Shown one piece after another: positions 21,456 through 27,295 of a stretch of DNA of 27,295 nucleotides. The notes below the pieces were generated by a model, which was not told the DNA's origin, did no database searches, and saw only the letters and a list, made by a program, of their open reading frames with translations. The DNA comes from Syntrophaceae bacterium UBA5744. GTDB taxonomy: Bacteria; Desulfobacterota; Syntrophia; Syntrophales; UBA2192. Positions within the stretch are counted from its first letter, which is position 1. Every line of letters starts with the position of its first letter. The position numbers and the translations under genes are program-made. Where the stretch lies: positions 1 to 27,295 of the forward strand of contig DIFQ01000151.1 in assembly GCA_002419215.1 (NCBI GenBank), written 5' to 3'.

Positions 21456-22733
21456 ATGAGCCTTGATCCCATCGCATACCTCGACAGCCTCAAGGATGCC
21501 GGCATCCGGCCGGGCCTCGGGCCCGTCAGGAGGCTGCTCGGCAGGCTGGAAAACCCCCAGCGACGATATCGAAGCCTCCTCGTGGGGGGGACGAACGGCA
21601 AGGGCTCCATCGCGGCAACACTGGCATCCGTTCTCCATGAGGCAGGCTACCGGGTCGGGCTCTACACGTCGCCCCACCTGGTCGATTTCCGGGAGCGAAT
21701 CCGGGTGGACGGGGCCATGATCCCCGAGGAGGACCTCCGCCGGCACATCCGTCAGGTGCGCAGGGCGAACCGTGAAGGGGTGACCTACTTCGAATTCACG
21801 ACAGCCCTGGCCTTTCTTCATTTTGCACGCTGCCGGGTGGACCTGGCCGTTCTCGAGGTCGGCATGGGCGGCAGGCTCGATGCCACGAATGTCGTCCGGC
21901 CCGAACTCTCCGTTATTTCGAACATCGCCATGGACCACGTCGAATTCCTGGGTCCTCGGCTCGAAGACATTGCCCTGGAGAAGGCGGGGATCATCGGTCG
22001 GGGCGGCGTGTGCATCACGGCGGCCACACAGTCCCCCGTTTTAAACGTTCTGGAGGCCGCCTGCCGGAAAAAGAAGACGCGCCTGCTGCGAGTGGGTCGG
22101 GAGATCCGAATCCGGGCGAAGAGAGGCGGCCTGTTCGACTTCCGGTCCCCGGGGATGGAAGGGAAAAACCTGGCCACGGCCCTGAAGGGGCCCCACCAGA
22201 GGGAAAACATCGCCTGCGCCCTGGGCGCCCTGGGAGTCTTGCGCGGCAGAGGGTTTGCGATCGGCGACGAGGCGGTTCGAAAAGGCCTTGCGGACGTGCG
22301 CTGGGAAGGCCGGCTCGAGATCGTGGCGCAGAGCCCCACGGTCCTGCTGGATGGAGCCCACAACGCGGCCGGCGCCGCGGCGCTCAAGCGGGCCCTGGAA
22401 GGATTCAGGTACCGGAGACTGATCCTCGTGTTGGGGATCCTGGCGGACAAGGATTGGCGGGGGATGATCCGACGGCTTGCCCCGCTGGCCGATCAGGTGA
22501 TTCTGACCCGGCCCCCGGAGGAGCGTGCGCTGGCTCCGGAGATCATGGCCGCGGAGGCGATTCGATGGAGCGCAAACGTTGCTGCCGTCAAGGATCCCCG
22601 CGAGGCCGTTCGGAAAGCCCTGGAAATGGCCGGCAGGGAGGATTTCGTCTGCGTGGCCGGATCGCTTTATCTCGTGGGGGCGGTGCGTCCCCTGTTCATC
22701 TCCTCGAAAGGTTCCGGGTCTGGCGGAACATGA
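21456..22733 (+). CDS. folC: Bifunctional dihydrofolate synthase / folylpolyglutamate synthase
   Basis: The product is 425 aa, the normal size for this Mur-ligase-type enzyme. It joins glutamate to dihydropteroate and extends the polyglutamate tail of folates, using ATP in the cytoplasm. The P-loop GTNGKGS is at residues 45-51. The omega-loop region and further Mur-ligase motifs are visible: LYTSPHLVDFRERI, YFEFTTALAFLHFA, LEVGMGGRLDATNV, NIAMDHVEFLG, and DGAHNAAGAAAL in the C-domain. No good ribosome-binding site precedes the ATG at 21456, so the start is less sure than the identity. The stop overlaps the lptD start (ATGA). No accD, its frequent neighbour elsewhere, is seen. Confidence 0.93.
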   Translation: MSLDPIAYLDSLKDAGIRPGLGPVRRLLGRLENPQRRYRSLLVGGTNGKGSIAATLASVLHEAGYRVGLYTSPHLVDFRERIRVDGAMIPEEDLRRHIRQVRRANREGVTYFEFTTALAFLHFARCRVDLAVLEVGMGGRLDATNVVRPELSVISNIAMDHVEFLGPRLEDIALEKAGIIGRGGVCITAATQSPVLNVLEAACRKKKTRLLRVGREIRIRAKRGGLFDFRSPGMEGKNLATALKGPHQRENIACALGALGVLRGRGFAIGDEAVRKGLADVRWEGRLEIVAQSPTVLLDGAHNAAGAAALKRALEGFRYRRLILVLGILADKDWRGMIRRLAPLADQVILTRPPEERALAPEIMAAEAIRWSANVAAVKDPREAVRKALEMAGREDFVCVAGSLYLVGAVRPLFISSKGSGSGGT

Positions 22734-25033
22734 CCGGTGATCGTAAAACCAAAGGGTTTGCGGGTCTGTTTCGGGCATCGGGGCTTGCCCTCGTGCTCCT
22801 GCTGTTCCTGGCCGCACCGGCCGGCGGGCAGCCGAGTCTCGACCTGGAAAAGGCCCGGAAGGGACCTGTCCGGATCGAAGCGGACCGCCTCGCCTATGAT
22901 CAGGATTCCGACACGTACCGCGCAGAGGGCAGCGTGGTGATCACCTTCACGGGCGGTTTCCTCAAGGCCGACTCCGTCACCGTGAACCGGACGACCGGCG
23001 ACGCCTGGGCCCACGGCCACGCCTATCTCCAGAGTGAAGGGGACATCCTGGAGGGCGAAATCATCGAGATGAATCTCGAGACGAGGGAGGGCACGACACA
23101 CGACGGGCGCATGTTCTTCGTCAAGAATCACCTCTATGTGACCGGCAGTGAAATCGAGAAATCCGGCGAGGCCACCTACCGCATCAAAGATGCCACGGCA
23201 ACGACCTGCGATGGGCCCCTGGCGGACTGGCGCTTTACGGGAAAACAGGCCGATGTCACCATCGACGGCTATGGCACCCTGAAGAACGGCACCTTCCAGA
23301 TTCTCGACACTCCCGTCGTCTGGCTTCCCTGGGCGATGTTTCCCGCAAAGACGACGCGCCAGTCGGGGTTTTTGTTTCCCTACTTCGGTTACTCGGCGGA
23401 CAGGCTGGGCTTCGATGTGGAAATTCCCTACTACTGGGCCATCTCGAAGAGTACCGACGCCACGCTGTACACCCGCTACATGGACAAGCGAGGATTGAAA
23501 GAGGGTGTCGAGTTCCGCTACCAGCCCAGCTCGAGCACCTTTGGCCTCATTTACGGGGATTTCCTGAAGGACCAGTGGACGGGGTCGGACACCTCCGGGG
23601 GGATCCCCCGCACCTGGACGGAAAAAGAGGATCGCTGGTCCTGGTACTGGAACCACGAGACGACCTTCAGCCCCGGGTTCTATTTCCGCTCGGACCTGAA
23701 GAAAATCTCCGACATCTACTACTTCCGGGATTTCGATTCTCAGAACTACTACCTGGATCACTATGCCGGCAACCTCAACCGCAAGTTCCAGAGGGTTTCC
23801 TTCATGGGAAACGAACAGCTCACGAGTTACGACTCCACGGCCCGCCTCGTCAAGCAGTGGCGAAACTACAACCTGACGGCCCTGGGGCAGTACACGGACA
23901 ACCTGACGAGCCCATCCAACGACGAGACCCTGCAGCGCTACCCCGAGGTCACCCTGACCGGTTTCAAGCAACCCCTCTTCGGGACCCGCCTCAACTGGGA
24001 GTTCACCAGCCTCTACGGCAATTACTACAGGACTTTCGGGGAGAAGGGCTACGCGGTCGATGTGTACCCGAAGCTCTCGCTGCCCTGGGCCGTCGGCGAT
24101 TACCTGCAGGTCACCCCGACGGCGGGCTTCCGCGAGACCCTGTGGGACACGGAGAGCAACAGTCCCGCAACAGCGGGCGATTCGGCGAGTCGCACTGTTT
24201 ATACACTGGCGCTGAACGCATCCTCCGAGGTCTACCGCGTCTTCGACGTCAATTGGGGGGACGTGCATAAGGTCCGTCATGCCGTCAAGCCCGAGATCAC
24301 CTACAGTTACATCCCTTCCGCCGGTCCGAGCGTGCGACCCGAATTCGTCCTGCCCGTCGGAAACACGACCGTAGGGGGGGTTGCCGCCAACGTCGACGCA
24401 GAGAACAGCATCACGTACGCGCTGACGAATGCCCTGATAACACGTCTCCGCGACGACAAGGGGAACGTAGGCTATCGGGAGGTCTTCCGGCTGAAGCTGA
24501 GCCAGACGTACAACATCACGACCCCGACGATCTACGTCACGCCGCCCACGCTCCTTGTGCCCACCACAACGCCCAACTTGCTGCCGGCGGATCCTACAAA
24601 ACCCTTCAGGCCTGTCGATATGGAGATTGACATCAATCCGCTCAAGTACCTGTCATTCATGACACGGACCGCTTACGACGTAAACACGACGTCCTGGGCG
24701 CAGATCAATCAGGACATCGCCCTGAGCGACAACCGCGGCGACAGCCTGTCTTTCGTCTACCGCTACACGAAGAATTCCGTCGAGTCGGTCGGCGTCTTCG
24801 CGAGAGCCCGGGTCACCAATTCACTCGACCTCTTCGCGGGGTTCCGCGGAGACGAGTTCAACAATTCGACCCTGGAGAGGACCATCGGCTTTGAGTACCG
24901 CCGCCAGTGCTGGGGCGTGGAGATGAGCTATTCCGACCTGGTCGATGACCGAACCTTCAAGGTTCTTTTCTCCCTGACCGGGTTTGGCCGCGTCGGGGGG
25001 TTCTCGGCCTCCAGGGACGTGATGGGATTCTAA
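22730..25033 (+). CDS. lptD: LPS-assembly protein LptD (outer-membrane LPS translocon)
   Basis: The product is 767 aa from an ATG overlapping the folC stop by 4 nt. Residues 1-33 look like a signal peptide (basic MTGDRKTK, then LALVLLLFLAAPAGG). An OstA/LptA-like beta-jellyroll covers about residues 45-185 (RIEADRLAYD, AEGSVVITF). The beta-barrel follows from TPVVWLPWAMFP, with alternating aromatic strands to the C-terminal FSASRDVMGF. LptD with LptE places lipopolysaccharide in the outer leaflet. I see only two cysteines, C160 and C727, in places matching one of the two inter-domain disulfides of Escherichia coli LptD, so probably a single disulfide. The longer open frame upstream lies within folC and is not LptD. 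Confidence 0.92.
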   Translation: MTGDRKTKGFAGLFRASGLALVLLLFLAAPAGGQPSLDLEKARKGPVRIEADRLAYDQDSDTYRAEGSVVITFTGGFLKADSVTVNRTTGDAWAHGHAYLQSEGDILEGEIIEMNLETREGTTHDGRMFFVKNHLYVTGSEIEKSGEATYRIKDATATTCDGPLADWRFTGKQADVTIDGYGTLKNGTFQILDTPVVWLPWAMFPAKTTRQSGFLFPYFGYSADRLGFDVEIPYYWAISKSTDATLYTRYMDKRGLKEGVEFRYQPSSSTFGLIYGDFLKDQWTGSDTSGGIPRTWTEKEDRWSWYWNHETTFSPGFYFRSDLKKISDIYYFRDFDSQNYYLDHYAGNLNRKFQRVSFMGNEQLTSYDSTARLVKQWRNYNLTALGQYTDNLTSPSNDETLQRYPEVTLTGFKQPLFGTRLNWEFTSLYGNYYRTFGEKGYAVDVYPKLSLPWAVGDYLQVTPTAGFRETLWDTESNSPATAGDSASRTVYTLALNASSEVYRVFDVNWGDVHKVRHAVKPEITYSYIPSAGPSVRPEFVLPVGNTTVGGVAANVDAENSITYALTNALITRLRDDKGNVGYREVFRLKLSQTYNITTPTIYVTPPTLLVPTTTPNLLPADPTKPFRPVDMEIDINPLKYLSFMTRTAYDVNTTSWAQINQDIALSDNRGDSLSFVYRYTKNSVESVGVFARARVTNSLDLFAGFRGDEFNNSTLERTIGFEYRRQCWGVEMSYSDLVDDRTFKVLFSLTGFGRVGGFSASRDVMGF

Positions 25034-25045
25034 TCGCTTCGCGAA

Positions 25046-25073
25046 GGGTATCGGGTATGGGGTATCGGGTATA
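25046..25073. repeat. Heptamer tandem repeat, GGGTATC type (4 units)
   Basis: Four consecutive 7-nt units GGGTATC, GGGTATG, GGGTATC, GGGTATA begin 13 nt after the lptD stop, directly after the palindrome CTTCGCGAAG (25037-25046). A degenerate fifth unit (GGGGGAA) follows. Confidence 0.85.
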
Positions 25074-25180
25074 GGGGGAAGAGCAATCACCTGGAAATGC
25101 TTGAATTCATTGAAAAAAGATACTGTGTTGCGATTCGATTCCTCCTCTATTCCAATATCTCATTCTTCCTGCTTTTTCTC

Positions 25181-25209
25181 TTGACAAAAATCGTTGATTC
25201 ACCTATTCT
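25181..25209 (+). promoter_or_regulatory. Sigma70-type promoter for rplM-rpsI
   Basis: A perfect TTGACA (25181-25186) and TATTCT (25204-25209; four of six consensus bases) are 17 nt apart, in an AT-rich stretch 34 nt before the rplM start. It is the best promoter match in the window and is well placed for the rplM-rpsI pair. Confidence 0.7.
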
Positions 25210-25242
25210 CACTCTTTCGAATTTTACGAGAGTGGTGTGTCC

Positions 25243-25671
25243 ATGAGTACATTTATGGCCAAAAAAGATGCCGTCGACCGCGACTGGTTCCTCGTCGACG
25301 CTCAGGGAAAGGTTCTGGGCCGGCTTGCCCGGGAGATCGCTCACCGCCTTCGCGGGAAGCACAAAACCATCTTCACGCCCCACACCGACACGGGAGACTT
25401 CGTGGTGGTCATCAATGCCGGGAAAATCGGACTGACCGGCAGGAAAATCACCGACAAGATCTACTACCATCATTCGGGCTATCCGGGCGGAATCAAGGCG
25501 TGGCCGGCAAACAAGCTCCTGGTGAAGAAGCCTGAAGAGCTGATCCGGCGTGCCGTACAGGGCATGCTCCCCAAGAACTCCCTGGGCCGGCAGATGCTGC
25601 GCAAGCTCAAGATCTATGCCGGAGACAAGCATCCCCACGAGGCCCAGAAACCCCATTTGCTTGAACTGTAA
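25243..25671 (+). CDS. rplM: 50S ribosomal protein L13
   Basis: The product is 142 aa from the ATG at 25243 (MSTFMAKKDAVDRDWFLVDA), the usual L13 length. A GTG two codons earlier and an ATG four codons later are alternatives; the ribosome-binding site is poor (GAGAGTGG, 25228-25235). L13 is an early 50S assembly protein bound to 23S domain II. Signatures are GKVLGRLAREIAHRLRGKHK, HTDTGDFVVVINAGKI, and the block AVQGMLPKNSLGRQMLRKLKIYAG. It forms the standard two-gene operon with rpsI, 23 nt downstream. Confidence 0.97.
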   Translation: MSTFMAKKDAVDRDWFLVDAQGKVLGRLAREIAHRLRGKHKTIFTPHTDTGDFVVVINAGKIGLTGRKITDKIYYHHSGYPGGIKAWPANKLLVKKPEELIRRAVQGMLPKNSLGRQMLRKLKIYAGDKHPHEAQKPHLLEL

Positions 25672-25694
25672 GATCGACCGGAGATGGAGAGGTT

Positions 25695-26087
25695 ATGACC
25701 GACAAGCGTATTTATGCGACGGGAAAGAGAAAAACGGCGATCGCCCGTGTCTGGATGAAAGAGGGATCGGGCTCGTTCACCGTCAACAACCGGAACTTTG
25801 ACGATTACTTCACCCGGGACGTCCTCAAGAAGATCATCCAGCAGCCCCTGGAAATCACCAACCAGGTGGGCAAGTTCGACTTCTACGTCAACGTGGGCGG
25901 CGGCGGCATCGCCGGCCAGGCCGATGCGGTCAAGCACGGCATCTCGAGGGCCCTTTGCGAGTTCGACGCGGAGCTTCGGCCCGCTCTGAAAAAAGCGGGC
26001 TTCCTCACGAGGGACTCCCGCATGAAGGAGCGCAAAAAATACGGCCAGCCCGGAGCCCGGAAGCGGTTCCAGTTCTCGAAGCGCTAA
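25695..26087 (+). CDS. rpsI: 30S ribosomal protein S9
   Basis: The product is 130 aa, with the S9 start YATGKRKTAIARVWMKEGSG, the block GGGIAGQADAVKHGISRAL and the conserved tail RKKYGQPGARKRFQFSKR, whose last residues reach P-site tRNA. A GGAGAGG site precedes the ATG. It shares the promoter before rplM and is closed by a terminator 11-37 nt after the stop. Confidence 0.98.
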   Translation: MTDKRIYATGKRKTAIARVWMKEGSGSFTVNNRNFDDYFTRDVLKKIIQQPLEITNQVGKFDFYVNVGGGGIAGQADAVKHGISRALCEFDAELRPALKKAGFLTRDSRMKERKKYGQPGARKRFQFSKR

Positions 26088-26097
26088 GCGAAACGAC

Positions 26098-26124
26098 AAG
26101 GGGGTTCTCGGAACCCCCTTTTTT
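26098..26124 (+). terminator. Intrinsic terminator after rpsI
   Basis: GGGGGTTC (26100-26107) pairs perfectly with GAACCCCC (26111-26118) across a TCG loop; the following six T pair in part with the preceding AA. It lies only 19 nt before the argC start, so argC transcription depends on read-through or on a promoter within rpsI. Confidence 0.85.
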
Positions 26125-26142
26125 ATGTGGAGGGATTGAGCG

Positions 26143-27180
26143 ATGATTCGGGTCGGAATCTACGGCGGAAGCGGTTACACGGGGCTCGAGCTGATGCGGA
26201 TCCTGCTGAGGCACCCCGAGGTTCAGGTTGCGGGGCTCACTTCGCGCAAGTTCAAGGGTCAGCCCCTGTCGGCCACGTACCCTCTTTTCGAGGGGCTCAC
26301 GGACATCGCCTTCATCGACGCCTCACCGGCGGAACTGGCTGCCCTATCCGACATCATCTTCATGGCAACCCCTCACGGCGAAGCCATGGCCGTCGCACCG
26401 GCCTTCCTCGAGGCCGGTAAGAAGGTGATTGACCTCTCGGCCGACTTCCGGCTCCGCGATCTCGATGTCTTTGCGAAATGGTACCACAGGCACTCGGCCC
26501 CCGACCTCGTGAAGAGGGCTGTCTACGGGCTGCCGGAGCTCTACCGGGAAGAGGTGAAGAAGGCCGATCTCGTGGCCAATCCCGGCTGTTACGTGACGAG
26601 CGCCATCCTGGCGCTGGCGCCTGTGCTGAGGGAGAAGATCATCGATCCGGCCACCATCATCATCGACTCCAAGTCGGGGGTGAGCGGTGCCGGTCGCGAT
26701 CCCGTGATCGGCTCGCTTTTCTGCGAGGTCGACGAGGGCTTCAAGGCCTACAAGGTAAACGAACACCGGCACAGCCCCGAGATCGAGCAGGAGCTCAGCG
26801 TGCTGGCGGGCTCGGAGGTGAAGGTCTCCTTCACGCCCCACCTGCTGCCGCTGACTCGCGGCATCCTCAGCACAAGCTACGCAAGCCTCAAAAAAACGCT
26901 TTCCACGGCCGAGCTGATTGATCTATATAAGGACTTCTACAGAAGCGACAAGTTCGTCCGGGTCCTGCGCAAGGGAAGCTACCCGAACGTGTCCTCCGTG
27001 AAGGGCTCCAACTACTGCGATATCGGGATCTCCGTGGATGCGCGGACCAACCGGGTCATCCTCCTGTCCGCCATCGACAACCTCGTGAAAGGGGCGTCCG
27101 GACAGGCTGTCCAGAACATGAACCTCATGTGCGGCCTGCGGGAGGACATGGCCCTGGACATGATGGCCCTCTTTCCGTAA
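26143..27180 (+). CDS. argC: N-acetyl-gamma-glutamyl-phosphate reductase
   Basis: The product is 345 aa, the normal length. It reduces N-acetylglutamyl phosphate with NADPH to the semialdehyde, the third step of arginine synthesis. The nucleotide-binding loop GIYGGSGYTG is at residues 5-14, and the catalytic Cys149 lies in NPGCYVTSA. The C-terminal parts HRHSPEIEQEL, FTPHLLPLTRGI and NLVKGASGQAVQNMNLM, with their conserved His and Gln, are intact. GGAGGG (26129-26134) is the ribosome-binding site. It follows the rpsI terminator; the rplM-rpsI-argC order is, as I recall, shared by several deltaproteobacteria. Confidence 0.97.
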   Translation: MIRVGIYGGSGYTGLELMRILLRHPEVQVAGLTSRKFKGQPLSATYPLFEGLTDIAFIDASPAELAALSDIIFMATPHGEAMAVAPAFLEAGKKVIDLSADFRLRDLDVFAKWYHRHSAPDLVKRAVYGLPELYREEVKKADLVANPGCYVTSAILALAPVLREKIIDPATIIIDSKSGVSGAGRDPVIGSLFCEVDEGFKAYKVNEHRHSPEIEQELSVLAGSEVKVSFTPHLLPLTRGILSTSYASLKKTLSTAELIDLYKDFYRSDKFVRVLRKGSYPNVSSVKGSNYCDIGISVDARTNRVILLSAIDNLVKGASGQAVQNMNLMCGLREDMALDMMALFP

Positions 27181-27261
27181 ATGCACGACCGGATTCTTTG
27201 CATCGGAGTAACCCCGAATCGGTGTGTCGGAAGGTTTGAGGTATGCAATTCCATGTCTTTT

Positions 27262-27289
27262 CTTGCCTTGAGCCTTTAGCCTTTAGCTG
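27262..27289. repeat. Heptamer tandem repeat, TTAGCCT type (4 units)
   Basis: Units CTTGCCT, TGAGCCT, TTAGCCT, TTAGCTG repeat with period 7 near the right edge of the window, 80 nt after argC. The array may continue beyond the window only weakly, since the last 6 bases (TCAAAT) do not match. Confidence 0.7.
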
Positions 27290-27295
27290 TCAAAT

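Noticed and set aside
22010..22729. Apparent 240-residue N-terminal extension of lptD
   Set aside because: This part is an alternative-frame reading of folC (Arg/Gly/Pro-rich). A proper signal peptide begins at the ATG at 22730.

Overview
This window is one of the most conserved gene blocks in bacteria: the merged str, S10, spc and alpha ribosomal protein operons, followed by a short accessory stretch and the rplM-rpsI pair. All genes are on the + strand. The genome is GC-rich. An LPS-export barrel gene (lptD) implies a diderm with an outer membrane. The gene order, the zinc-ribbon forms of S14, L36, S4 and L24, the rplM-rpsI-argC neighbourhood and the protein sequences suggest a deltaproteobacterium (Desulfobacterota), perhaps near Syntrophales. 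That placement is from general familiarity, not from a search.

Layout. Positions 2-1399 hold the 3' end of rpoC. Then come rpsL, rpsG, fusA and tuf (1460-5679; str section); rpsJ, rplC, rplD, rplW, rplB, rpsS, rplV, rpsC, rplP, rpmC and rpsQ (5700-10727; S10 section); rplN, rplX, rplE, rpsN, rpsH, rplF, rplR, rpsE, rpmD, rplO, secY, map, infA and rpmJ (10769-17312; spc section, with no adk between secY and map); and rpsM, rpsK, rpsD, rpoA and rplQ (17341-20633; alpha section). A strong intrinsic terminator follows rplQ. Most gaps are 2-45 nt or the genes overlap. The exceptions are rpsJ-rplC (87 nt, with a terminator-like hairpin), rpsD-rpoA (74 nt, with a hairpin) and rpoA-rplQ (183 nt, repeat-like).

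Positions 20790-21050 encode a small stand-alone protein resembling EF-Tu domain II. A 405-nt stretch without genes follows; it holds an imperfect inverted repeat, a second terminator and a heptamer tandem repeat. folC and lptD overlap by 4 nt (21456-25033). After another heptamer repeat, a good sigma70-type promoter drives rplM-rpsI (25243-26087), which end at a terminator. argC (26143-27180) follows, and a third heptamer repeat lies at the right edge.

Functionally the block makes the RNA polymerase beta' and alpha subunits, about 29 ribosomal proteins, EF-G, EF-Tu, IF1, the SecY channel and methionine aminopeptidase. It thus couples transcription, translation, membrane insertion and N-terminal processing. 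I did not find a defence system, mobile element, CRISPR array or other obviously new system. The points worth a second look are the internal hairpin after rpsJ, the long lysine-rich tail on L17, the EF-Tu-domain-II mini-protein, and the period-7 repeats that appear in three separate intergenic places.
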